A stretch of DNA of 64,000 nt, from NCBI GenBank assembly GCA_029204225.1, contig CM055109.1:18665783-18729782 (forward strand). The letters are read 5' to 3'. Position numbers and translations under genes: made by a program. Source of the DNA: Diphasiastrum complanatum. Its lineage: Eukaryota; Streptophyta; Lycopodiopsida; Lycopodiales; Lycopodiaceae. Positions 37,735 through 49,900 of the stretch are shown in pieces (within the stretch, counting starts at the first letter, position 1; each line of letters starts with the position of its first letter). Under the pieces are notes generated by a model that did not search any database, was not told the DNA's origin, and saw only the letters and a program-made list of their open reading frames with translations.

Positions 37735-38520
37735 TGAACAAGAATAATTCACGAAGGTCAATGTTCCTTGACTCAAAGCACGAACAATTCGCGAATGATT
37801 TGTGAATTGTAGGCATACCTCCAAGACCGCAAATCGCAAAGGGACGTAAAATGAAAAGTTACGAAAGAAACAAAAAGAACGAAAGCAAATAAAGAAAATG
37901 AAACAAATGAAAGAGAAATTTTTTGCACTGCCAACTGGTAGCTCAACGGGCTTGGAGTCACAGACTTTACGCCCAGGTGAAATGAGTGGCAACAACGAAG
38001 AGTAACTGATTAGTTTATTAGCGTTAAATAGTCTTGTGATTTTTGCGTTTAGCCATCTTGTAAATTCCACACTCTGGAGATATAAACTATTCTTTCGGGA
38101 TCTAAAAGATAGAAGAGAATAGACAGAATTTATGTAAGAGACAGAGAGAGAGACGTAGCAAGTAGAGCAAAAAAGAAAAATACTAGAAACTAAAGAGCTG
38201 TGCATGAAAGTCTGCCAATGAGCAGAACATAGCGAAAGAGCAGTGTCATTCCGCCAACGAGCGAGACACTGACGATCTTGCTCTAAAATTAAACTGATAA
38301 TACAGTCTCTCTATTTTTGTGCATCTCCTTGTCTTGTGTTGTCTGTCTTAATTGCTAGAATGAAATGTATTATGTGATGTGCAGTCGCGTGTCTAGGATC
38401 CTGTGAAGCTTTTGTGCAAAAGAAAATTTAAAGACACAAAATCGTTTGCGAATACGAAAATCAAAACAAAAAAAAAATAGTATTGCTTTTGCGACACCAA
38501 ACGTTTTCGCTTCCGCATCA
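37735..38520 (+). repeat. Putative 5' LTR of the plus-strand copia element
   Basis: A TATAAA box at 38081 lies about 440 bp upstream of a primer-binding-site-like TGGTATCGGAGC at 38521-38532. The left boundary is only estimated. The sequence contains repeated CGAA/GAACAA words like those beside the copia RNase H fragment at 16.4 kb. Confidence 0.5.
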
Positions 38521-38532
38521 TGGTATCGGAGC
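38521..38532 (+). promoter_or_regulatory. Primer-binding site of the plus-strand copia element
   Basis: TGGTATCGGAGC, one mismatch from the canonical TGGTATCAGAGC, lies 54 bp before the gag ATG. Confidence 0.75.
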
Positions 38533-38585
38533 TCACAAGTTTTCACTAATGATATCCCAGCAGTGATTCTTCCAGACAACACAAG

Positions 38586-41060
38586 ATGGCTACAATAATC
38601 CAGATAAGAGTAGCAATCAATCTTGAGGGCGCAAATTACAGAATCTGGAAATTCAAAATCAAAACACTTCTAAAGGGCGAAGGCATCTGGTCGGTGACCA
38701 AACTCTCAGAGGTGCAGCCTCCGAAGGGAGACCCGAGAAGAGCTGAATGGATCAGATGAGTGCACAATGGCGATCATCGTTTCGTCCATAAATGAAGAAC
38801 TACTCATGCAGATCGAAGACTACGAAAGCAACCATGCAACGTGAGAAAGATTAAAACAGAAGTATGAAGTGAGGACTACAGCTTCAGTCATGCACCTTCA
38901 CAATCAGCTGCAATCTATACGATGGGATGACAACCAATTGGATCAGCACGTTGAGAAGATCAGAACGATCTTCGCTCAGCTCGCTGCATCAGGACATGAG
39001 CACTAGGTCCTAGCACCACAGCAGCTGATGTACTTCATGAAATCTCTACCGACGTCCTATCAGCCACTGAGAATGCTCATACTGAGTCTACCAGATATGA
39101 CATTCGACAAAGCAGTCATCCTTGTCGCTGATGAGAGACTGATGAGAGACAAAGGAGAGAGAAGCAATGATCAAGAGAAGGCTCTCTTTATGAAAGGAAA
39201 GAAGAAGAACAAGAACAAGCCAAGATTTGAGAAGACGAAGTCCTCGAATCAACAATCTTCTTCATGCGATCATTGCCACAAGCCAGGCCATACGACCAAC
39301 AAATGTTGGTTCAATCTAGCAATACCTTGCATGCACTACAAGAAGAAAGGGCATTCTGCATACGATTGCAGATTCAACCCAAAAAGAAAGAACAAAGCTG
39401 AAAAAGCTAATGTTGTAGAGTCATCAAAGGATGCAGATAGAGGTGATGAAACTTTCACGATACTCGATGAAGCTTCAATGAGCAACATTGAATACGACTA
39501 CGATGTAGTCATTGATTCAGGAGCAACATCACACATCACCTGCAACAAGAAGATCTTAATCAACTTCAAAGAGCTCAAAAATAGTAGAACAGTGATTCTA
39601 GGTGATGGGAGCAGACACGATGTCAAAGGCATCGACACTCTACAGTTGTGAACACTGTCAGGCCAAACAGAGCTACCAGGAGCACTCTATGTGCCCTCAC
39701 TCAAAAAAGATCTACTATATGTCTCCAAGATGACAGATCTTGGCATTCGAGTTTTGTTCGATGGCAACACATATGTCTCCAAGATGACAGATCTTGGCAT
39801 TTGAGTTTTGTTCGATGGCAACACATGTCGCATGATTGAGACAATGACAAACAAGTTGTTGACGATCAGATGCAAAGAAGGAAACCTCTACCAAGCCAAA
39901 ATGATCAACAACTTTGATAGCATATTAAATGCATCAAAAAAAGGTCAGCTTTGGCATAGGAGAATGTATCATCTGAATATGTGGAGCCTGTACGACATGA
40001 GCAGAAAAGACATAGTCACAGGTCTCAAGATTTCAAGGCCTGAAACTGAGTTCTACGAAGACTATCAAAAAGGCAAGCAACATCGGAATCCATTGACACA
40101 TGAGGAAAGAAAAGCCAAGGAAGTTCTTGAGCTCGTCCACTCTAATGTTTGTGGACCGATGAAGATGGATTCTCTCTCAGGTTCAAGGTATTTTTTGACG
40201 TCCATAGATGATTATAGCCGGATGACCATGATCTACTACTTAAAGAAAAAATCCGAAGTGTTTGACTCCTCCAAGAAGTTTGTGGCATTTGCAGAGCGAC
40301 ACACCTCGAAAAGAATACAGATCCTTAGATCTGACAACGGAGGTGAATACAAAAGCAAAGAATTCTCAAGATTCTGCGGAGAATAGGGGATCGAACACCA
40401 GTTCACTCCTGCATACACACCAAAATACAATGGTGTAGTAGAAAGAAGAAACAAAATGCTAGTCGAAGGAGCCATATGCATGATGGCACATGCTCAGTTG
40501 CCAGGTCAATTTTGGGCTGAGGCAATAGCTGCAGTTGTACACCTATAGAACAGATCGACAATGACAACGCTGGATAACAAGATGCCATATGAAATGTGGA
40601 CAAGTAGAAAGTCTGATCTATCATACGTACATGTGTTCGGATGTACAACATGTAAGTACATTCCAAAAGAAAAAAGAAGCAATCTCAATGACAAATCAGA
40701 GCAAACAATCATGGTTGGCTATTCAAACAAAACACAAGTGTACAGATTCTACGATCCAACCATGAAGAAAGTTGTTTCGAACAGAGATGTGAAGTTTGAT
40801 GAGTCTAAATTCCGTGGACTGAAAGACAAAAGAGGCCATGAGATCTTCACACTACTGCCTATTCAAGAGGGAGATAAGGACAGACATCAAATCAGAATGT
40901 AGAGCCACAGATGAGCAGTAGGAAGCAGAGGATCAACCCCACGAACAAGAAACGATCGAGCAGCGATGAAATGAATCTAGAAGGTCAACGAGACAAAGAA
41001 GACCTCCAGACCATTACTCTGACAATCTTCAGTGGAGCAAAGATACACAGTTTGAATACT
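38586..41060 (+). pseudogene. Ty1/copia gag-protease-integrase, truncated before RT
   Basis: Gag begins at ATG 38586 (MATIIQIRVAINLEGANYRI) but has stops and frame changes. From 39,028 the frame is clean through a zinc knuckle CDHCHKPGHTTNKC, a second knuckle with Cys replaced by Tyr (CMHYKKKGHSAYDC), and protease VVIDSGATSHIT. After a frame change come WHRRMYHLN, VHSNVCGPMK (first catalytic D replaced by N), RSDNGGEY, a stop in place of Gln/Lys after FCGE, VVERRNKML, then the post-integrase region KEKRSNLNDKSEQTIMVGYS. It fades after 40,902 and ends at an A-rich run near 41,080. RT and RNase H are absent. Confidence 0.85.
39719..39826 (+). repeat. 54-bp tandem duplication inside copia pol
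   Basis: ATGTCTCCAAGATGACAGAT... is repeated at an offset of exactly 54 bp (39719-39772 and 39773-39826), with one visible base change that makes a stop in the second copy. The length is 18 codons, so the frame is kept. It falls at the end of the protease domain. Confidence 0.9.
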
Positions 41061-41600
41061 ATAGCTTCATTGATGGTTTAAAAAAAAATTTGGTGAGTTG
41101 GTGAGGACTTCTTTTCATCTCTTTGAGTTCAAGAGTTTGACTCCAAGTTGCCCCACAAATGAGGACATGCAAGGAAAAAAGAAAGAATGGAGGTCATAGT
41201 GCCTTTTCCATAATTCAAGAAAAAGACACAAAGTTCACACTTGGCTCACAAAATCAACTCATAAAAGTAATGATGAAAGCTCCTTTCATAATGAAATACA
41301 AGGCCTACGATATGTTAGACCATGAGCAAGTTAAAAAACATCAATGAAATAAATATGGACAAGCTCAAAAGCACCACTACTTTTTAATAACATCCAAAAA
41401 AATCTCTTGCTTCAATAAACTTTTATGTGGCTTTGTATGCGATACACAAGCACAAACTATATGAATCAATATAGTAAAATGTATTCCCACATGTATTATT
41501 GTGCCTCCCTTTGAATCTTTGGTCACAAATCAACGGCATGCTTTTCAGAAGACTATCCTAGACCATCTTCACTCTATTTATTAGGGTCAACTTATGAATG
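41061..41600. other. Spacer without a recognised feature
   Basis: AT-rich DNA, no supported ORF or repeat. Confidence 0.4.
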
Positions 41601-42433
41601 ATTCACCTTTTGATGCAGTTTGAGCTCATCTTCTTTCATGTGCTAGTCCAGGTCCAGGGGCTTGGTTGGTTGCACGTCCAGTTCTTCTACTCTTGAGACT
41701 CAACAATGACTTATTTATAACTACCCTTCGAACCAAATTGGGACTTCCACATCCACTGTTAATTGGTCTCTCTAAGTGTTCATGTGGGCATGTGTTGGAT
41801 TCCTTGGGTACTCATCTTATGCGGTGTCCCTCAGGTGGGGAACATATTATTTCACATGATTCCATTCGTGATGCCCTTGCTGCTATTGCTCATGATAATG
41901 GTTTTCATGTTGTTCGAGAACATACACACATTTTACCAGGGCCTTCTTCACAATCTTTTCGACATCGACTTGAACTTGTTCTCTCGCGTGAGAGAATTTG
42001 CAATCTAGGAGATGTTGTCATTGTTGATCCCTCTCGTCAAGACCTCCTTCGTCGTTCTTTCACAATGCAAGGGGCCGCTGCATCTCACGCAGCTCAAGAA
42101 AAGGAGCGAAATTATAATGATTGTGCACTTGGTGAATATTTCATCCCCTTTGTCTTGGAAACATATGGTTGTCTTCATAAGAAATTCAATGATTTTTTGT
42201 CTTTTATGTACGGAGCTTATGGTGAAACGGCAGGGACAAAGCATTACCTTACCATCCGTCATTATTTATCTCTACCGTCAGCATATTCCTATTGCATTAC
42301 ACCGTTCACAAGAGCTTTCAATTCTTCGACGAGCTCAATTTGCAGGAGCATGGCTGTTTCAAAGCTTCCTGCATTGCCTATTAGTGGATCTATTTTAGTT
42401 AGTGATTTACATCAAGCAGTTGGTTTTGAGTAA
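41600..42433 (+). pseudogene. Retroelement C-terminal zinc-finger and nuclease-like module
   Basis: The open frame from about 41,666 (upstream reading continues with SPGPGAWLVARP after a stop near 41,619) encodes FITTLRTKLGLPHP, CSCGHVLDSLGTHLMRC, HDSIRDALAAIAHDNGFHVVRE and NLGDVVIVDP, then a tail to the stop at 42433. The Cys-Cys-His-Cys finger followed by a His/Arg and Glu...Asp-containing segment recalls the C-terminal finger plus restriction-like endonuclease of some non-LTR retrotransposons. Similar modules occur, as I remember, in many non-seed-plant gene models. The RT domain is absent, so it is a 3' (5'-truncated) fragment. AATAAAAG near 42,557 may be its 3'-end signal. A DIRS-like or unrelated origin is possible. 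Confidence 0.5.
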
Positions 42434-43988
42434 TTAATTTACTATTTTAGGTTCTACTAAGCTTTTGATTGGCTTAATTCACTTTTGTCGTTCCGCGGTA
42501 TCATTTTATGTACTTTAATCTACTTGTATGGTCATGGGTTTTCCCATCTTTTATTAATAAAAGCAGAGATAATTATTTTTTGATAAGGTTCCAAACCAAA
42601 TGCATTGTCTTTGAGTTCTTCCAATCATGGACATGTCCTATAAAGCCAAGTAATGACATGTTTCCAACACTTTAAAAAAGCACTTTTTGGTATTATCAGC
42701 TTGTGGGATCACAAAAAGGAAAACTTGAGTTGGCGAGCCCAACTCTGGCATGATACACCAGCTCACCACATGTAGAAAGATCTAGCAAACAAAACGGCAA
42801 GAACTTAAGTCTTTACAACTCATTCTTTGCCAACTTGTCATCCTAATTTCTCATATTGCCCAAGTTTTTCTAACTAGTCCTCTTCATTTTAAGCCTCATT
42901 GTCAAAACAACTATTCTAATGCACTTTATAGTTGTATGCAACAATATGATTTTAAAATACAATTTCAAAATACGGCAACTATCTATAGAAGTCAACCGAA
43001 CCACATCTGGACCAACAACCACAAATTCAAGTATGTCTCAGGATCAACATATGAATACTAGAGTGACCATTCTCCTATTTATTACATATTGCAAGCAAAT
43101 TAACATAAATGTATATTGACAATTTCCGTGACTATTTGTTTAGAACATTATTATTATTTAGAAAAAAAAACATAATTACTATTATACTTTTTGATATTAC
43201 AACAAATTTAGATTTCGTACATTAGATTTTATGTTTTTTTTTTAGCCATACAAAACATACACATCATTGCTCACTTACAAAACTAGTACATCAACGAACA
43301 AGTCCATTGATATATCATGGAAAACTTTCTCATACCGATTACTTTCAAATCATCAAAATAAATAAGAAATCAGTGTGTCATCTAACAAAATTAGGCTTGA
43401 GAAAGAATTTAAATATAAACTAAATAGTCATTAATGGCAAAACTAGTCTTTTTTTTTATCTCCACTGTTTGTTAAAACTCATCTAGCTCCAAAAAACCAA
43501 GATGGAGACAAATAAAGCAAAACAAATGAGTTTCTGGCTATGGCTTTCAATAACAACTTTAACTACAAGAGTAGTTTACTTCTCATTCATATGCATCAAG
43601 ATCTCAAGATCAAACAATTTTTCCGAATGAACTAATATTGTTTTCAATGACATATTCGGAGTTTCTCCAATCCAATCCACCTCCTCAAACATTATGTGCT
43701 GGCCTTTAAAGTGATTAAAGCCTTGTTCCTCTAGGCTCATCATCCCATCATAGGAAGGCATTTCAAGGAAGAGTTCAATTTCAATCAAAAACCCTAATTT
43801 GAATTTGAGTTGGTTACTTGCATTTTGTGCAAATAGAACAAAAGTACATGCATGCTTTGTTTGTGACTACTGGCAGTGGGCACCATCGTTTCTTTCATTC
43901 CTGATTTCGGAAGAGCTGATCTAGGTTTGTGGGTTGTGCAGAGGCTGAGGGAGGAAGAATTCTTAAGCATCATTGGATTTTGCGATTG
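42434..43988. promoter_or_regulatory. Upstream region of the SHMT gene
   Basis: About 1.5 kb of AT-rich DNA. A 70-codon minus-strand open stretch (43,788-43,576) looks protein-like but has no recognisable domain. I cannot place a TATA box or transcription start. Confidence 0.35.
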
Positions 43989-46900
43989 ATGATGGGACAT
44001 ATGGATAGTGGGCTAGGAATGGATAGCACTGAATTGCAGGCAAACCTATCCCTAGGATGCATTCCTCCTCCTCCTGCTCCTCCTCCTGTGCCTGTTCATC
44101 ATCATGGGGGAGGCAACAGCCTCCACAAATCCAATTCCAATTCCAATTCCATGCAACAAAATGAGGGCCTCATTTCAATGTCATCAGATAATTCTGTTCT
44201 TTTTTCATCTGCCGTGCACCCAAATCTCTTCCAGGAGAGGCCAATAATGGGACATTCTGATGCCTCTTCACCCAACCCTAATAACGTTGTTGTGCAGCAG
44301 CAGAGTGTGGGAAACAAGCATGCTTTTGGGTTAGTTGCAAATTCTCAGCCACCCTTGAAGAGAAGAAAAGAGGGAGGTGGGAGTTGTCTTCCAGCGCACA
44401 CTATTTCTGAATCGCCTTTTCGAAGTCATTCTGTGCCTCAGCATCTGCAAAGCCAAATCTTTTCACCCTCTCTTGGTGCCCACCATATGGTGCAACAGAA
44501 TTTTCATCAACCTCTTCATAATTTCCCGCACAGTGATCAGATTCTGCAGCAGAACAACGCTGCATTTCAGAATTGCAGTGGTTTAAATCATTCCAAACTG
44601 CAGTCTGAAAATCAAGCTCTGTTAATCCAGAGGCCCACACCCAGCTCTATCCAAGCTCTGCAATCTTCTCTGAGAAGCAATGGCTCTAATATTCTACCCA
44701 ATCTGCCTGAAGGTTCTCAACAAATGATTGCATCTCCACTGCAGCAGATATTCCTGGACACTACCCAAACCAGAGCTGCAGTCGGAACGTGGGGAAACCA
44801 ACATCTTTCTACTGTTGATCCAGATTTGTGGGATATTATGGAGAAGGAAAAAGTTCGGCAGTGGAAAGGGATTGAGCTAATTGCTTCTGAGAACTACGCA
44901 TCACTGGCGGTATTGGAAGCTTTGGGGAGCCATTTGACAAACAAATACTCAGAAGGCATGCCGGGGGCTCGATACTACGGTGGGAATGAGTATATTGACC
45001 AAATTGAAACTCTTTGCTGTGATCGTGCTCTGGCAGCATTTCATTTAGACCCCGATATATGGGGTGTCAATGTTCAGCCATATTCGTGCACATCTGCCAA
45101 CTTTGCAGTCTACACTGCTCTATTACAACCTAAGGATCGTATCATGGGACTTGATTCTCCTTCTGGTGGACATTTAAGCCACGGATATTATACTTTCAGT
45201 GGGAAAAAGGTTTCTGCTGCTTCAATCTTTTTTGAGAGTTTGCCTTACAAAGTAAACCCACAAACAGGGTATATCGATTTTGAAAAGCTGGAGGAGAGGG
45301 CTCTTGATTTTCGTCCAAAGATTCTTATTTGTGGTGGCAGTGCATATCCTCGAGAATGGGACTATCTTCGCTTTCGGCAAATTGCTGACAAATGTGGGGC
45401 TGTATTAATGTGTGACATGGCTCACATTAGTGGCCTTGTTGCTGCAAAGGTAGTTACTTAGAACTCCTCCTTTATTACTTCCATGGACACTTGTTGCATC
45501 TTCCGTTTGCTTCACTTGAAGGTTGGTCTAAAACAAAACTCTTCTCGGAAAAGGAACTTGCTCAAGATTATGGTTGATTTCGATTATAGAATTGCAATCT
45601 GCACTTTGCCCAACAACTGCATTTTCTACCTTTAGTTGGTTGAGCAAGCCAAAATGATAACATTTATTTTTATCGTTCGTGCTTCAGTGCTGGCCTTCAT
45701 ATCCATGTGCCAAACATCATTTACAAGCATTACTGAACCCATTTACATCGAATGGAATACCAAGCACATTTGAACAATTTCAAAAAATTCAAAGAAAGAT
45801 TCTAATTGATCCAAAGAATATTCAAATTAGCATTAAATGGATCTGAATCATTGGATATTGGTAGTCAATAGAGCTACTGCTTGTAAATTAGTGCTACTAT
45901 TTCTATAGTAAGCACATGACATTCATCATGGCTGATTCCACACTTCACCTCAAAAGTGATAGAAGTTGCGGACGTTGCTCTATGTATATATGTATAATGT
46001 ACTAATGCTACTGCAGACACATCTTTGTCTCCTATCATTGATATCATAAGTAGCTTCACCATAGCATCTGCTCCAAGGCGTGAATTTGAATTTTATTTTC
46101 AAGAGTTTGTTGGGTCAATCCTCAAAAAGTTGAAAGTTCTATGTCTTGTTTGGCATTCTTGGATCCTAGGCTTAGTGTTTGAGGCATTTGTCCAACAGTG
46201 GAAAGATATGCACGTGTAGAGTTCAAGGGTTCTAACAAGTTTACTATAAAAATAAGTACCCATTACCTTAAATGGATGACATTGTAGATTGCCTTTGTGG
46301 AGATTATTTGAGGACAAGTTATCTTCAGATCGGGGATTGGATTGAAAGACGTATCTAAGACAAGCTTCAAGACTTGATGTGGGCTGTATGAGTTCTTAAT
46401 CTTACCTTTTGGTTTGACCAAGGCCCTCGCAACATACGTGGAAAAATTTGTAAAACTGTTTTTATAGGATATTCTTATTACAGTAAGACATTACAAGAGC
46501 ATGTGGAACATCTTAAAACCATTTGGAGGATTTTCTAAAAAGAGAAGCTCTATCATATAGAAACTAAGTGAGTCTTCTAAATAGGAACGAGCATACATAG
46601 GACATGTTGTAACATTTTGGATACGAGAATTGATTATAATAAGATAAAGACAATTGTCGACACAAGGGTTCTAACAAGTTTACTATAAAAATAAGTACCC
46701 ATTACCTTGAATGGATGACCTTGTAGATTCCCTTTGTGAAGATTATTAGAGGACAGGTATCTTCAGATTGGGGATTGGATTGAAAGACGTATTTAAGACA
46801 AGTTCAAGACTCGATGTGGGCTGCATTTGGTTTGACCAATGCCCTCGCAACATTTCAACATAGAATAAAGATCTATTTCATTCATACGTGGAAAAATTTG

Positions 46901-49900
46901 TAAAAGCGTTTTTAGAGGATATTCTTATTATAGTAAGACATTACAAAAGCATGGGGAACATCTTAAAAATATTTGAAGGATTTTCTCAGAAGAGAAGCTC
47001 TATCATGTAGAAACTAGTGAGTCTTCTAAATAGAAACGAGCTTACATAGGACATGTTGTAACATTTTGGGTACGATAATTGATTATAATAAGATAAAGGC
47101 AGTTGTCAATTGGTCCATTTGTGAGACTGTTAGATAGTTGTAATCTTTCTTGGGATTTATTGTATTCTTGTAGTTTATTGAAGAATAATCCAAAGTAGTA
47201 GCTCCTTTGGGAAAGCTTCGGAAACCCATTGAATGGAATGGAAACCTAGCTGAAAACTTCTGAGCTCTCAAGAATTTGATTGTCTTAGTTCTAGTATTGC
47301 AAATCCCCAATCTCAAGAAGCTTTATGTACTCAAGACAAATGCAAACAATTCTGCAATAGTTGACGTATTCTTATAAGATGGGAGGCTAGTAGCTTTTGC
47401 AAGCAATAAGTTGAGTTATTCTCATACGAGGTACACCACTTACGGAAAAAGAACTTTATGTAGTGATTCATGTTTTAAAGACATGGTGACATTGTATGAA
47501 TCACGAGCCCCTTTAATACTTTTTAACTAGCTTGATCTTAAAGGTTGGAAGGCTGATTGGATGGAGCTCATTGCAAGATTTTGACTACAAGATTCTATTA
47601 TATAAAAGGTGCTATTTATCAGATAGTAGGATCATTGAAGTGAATTCACTTTTATTCACTAAGATTGTACTAATGTCAATCTATTTCTTACTCTATGAGA
47701 TTGATTCATTGTTCGGCTAGATGTGGCAATTAGTATAGACATGTAACATGCTCGTGTGATGAAACTAACTTACATGATGCTTCTCCGAATCAGAGAGGAG
47801 CAATTGCAAATCGGTAATTTATTTATAATGGATTTTGATTTAGAATAATAAAGTGTGTGTGCCAGATGATGATAACATGACACGTCAAATCCTGTGAGTG
47901 TCATGATTTGTTGAGTGCTAGGCATCCGGGCGTATACAAAATCATCAATCTAGTAGAGATAAATTCATATCGGCAAAAATTGAAAACCTTTGTGGAGTCT
48001 TATGTACTCAATTGTAAATAGTTTGAGCTCAATAAATTGGAACCTCCAAGAACTAAGTAAGGTAATGATGCAATTTAGGTTGTGGTTGATCGGCTAAATG
48101 AATTGACCACATTTATTGTGAATAGGAGGCTCAATGCTGATCATTTGTAACGCTCCTCATTACAGAAAAAATTTTAATTGCGTATTTTAATTTGATTGAG
48201 AGTGTGCAAATACATGTCAGCAAACTTTTGTGTTTACCTCAATATTGCAAACTTTTTCCACTTGTGGCTACCATTTAATTAGTTTGTTATTCTGTTTTTT
48301 AGGAGTGTCTAAGCCCCTTTGAATACTGTGATGTTGTTACATCCACAACTCATAAAGGTCTGAGAGGACCCCGAGGGGGTATGATCTTCTATCGAAAGGG
48401 ACCTAAACAGCAAAGGAAAGTTTGTATGAATGCAACTGAGGATGCTGTGTCGTTTGATTTTGAAGAGAGGATAAGTTTTGCAGTCTTTCCCTCCTTACAA
48501 GGTGGTCCACACAACAATCACATTGCAGCTTTGGCAGTGGCCTTCAAGCAGATAGCAACACCAGAATATAAGTCGTACATTCTGCAGGTAAAAAAGAATG
48601 CACAAGTTCTTGCAAGTGCTCTACAGAGAAGAGGGTTCAAACTTGTCACTGGGGGAACTGACAATCATTTAATGCTATGGGACCTGCGTCCAGTTGGATT
48701 AACAGGTTCAATTTTTATATCTATTATTGATTTTTATATCTTAATAATGGCTATAGTTATATTTACAGTAGAGAAACTTTGTGAGTGGGTGGAATCCATA
48801 AGGTTGAAGATTGCACGTATCCTTTGTTATGTTGGACATTTTTAGAGATATTTATTTAATTTGAAGCAAAAAATTGAAGCTTTTATCAAAGACTTATTGT
48901 TGATTATGAAGCTTTTAGTTAACATCATTCGATTCAAATGATTGCTTTCTTATTTACAGGATATCTCTTTGAGAAAGTGTGTGAGCTATGTCACATAACT
49001 TTGAATAAAAATGCTGTGTTTGGAGATAGTCGTGCTACTGCTCCTGGTGGTGTTCGTATTGGTAGGCTTTTACAATTTTTAGACACTGTTCTTTCTTTCT
49101 TCACTCCTTGTAGAGTTGATGCTTCATTTATGTTTTGTGGGTTCGTTGATAGGGAATGAAGTATTAATCTGCTGACTTGTCAAATACAACGGTGTATCTT
49201 CTGATTTGTCTTTCATAGCTATCCAGGGATCACAAAGATAATTATCTTGTTCTAGTGTAATAATTCCGGTAGCTCAATGATTGAGTGCTCGAGCTGTTTG
49301 TAGCCAAGGTCTTCCGAATAAAATGGGAGACACATTTTCTCTATCCTGCAATCTCATTACATTGAAATTTAATAGAATTGGTACAATTTATATGCTAATT
49401 TGCAGCTTCCCCATTAGTGTAGATTGAGTATGATTCACTATTGTGATGATCATCTTGGTTGGTATCAGTTAACATCCTTCAAGATCTTAGGAACTCTCTT
49501 AGACATGATATTAACACCTGATCCACTATCAATTTGCACTCCCACTTGTATGCTCTGCACTTGCATACTGAGCAGCAGTTATCCAGTTGTTACTTGAAAC
49601 TTACAATTGCTGATTTGGTCTTAGATCCAATCAGCTGTCTTCTTTATAATGTTCTGAGAATCTTTAGGAACCTCTTCCAAATTCTCGATAACTTCTTTAA
49701 TTATCTTTCAGCTTTGTGTATTTTCAACCATTTGTTTTTGTTTGACTTTGGGTAACTAAGTGTACCTCAGCCTCTTCAGGGTATTCAACTGCAAGGACTT
49801 GTATTGTGCCTAAGGTGCTAGTTGTGGGTTTGGGCAAGGGCTTTGTTGCCTTTTTTATTTGCTTTGTTGCTTGTGGTGGTGCAGCTCCTTGCTCCAAGTT

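Larger units (their letters stand above)
45450..48302 (+). other. SHMT intron 1 with gypsy remnants
   Basis: It is 2853 bp, donor AAAG|GTAGTT, acceptor TTTTTTAG|GAG, phase 0. The first 770 bp show nothing notable. From 46,224 it contains a duplicated gypsy RT piece and later RNase H/integrase debris, all in the sense orientation. Confidence 0.85.

Noticed and set aside
43576-43788. Small minus-strand gene upstream of SHMT
   Set aside because: The 70-codon open stretch has no recognised domain, splice partner or promoter signal.
43929-43988. Start of SHMT at 43929
   Set aside because: That codon is GTG. The first ATG in frame is 43989.
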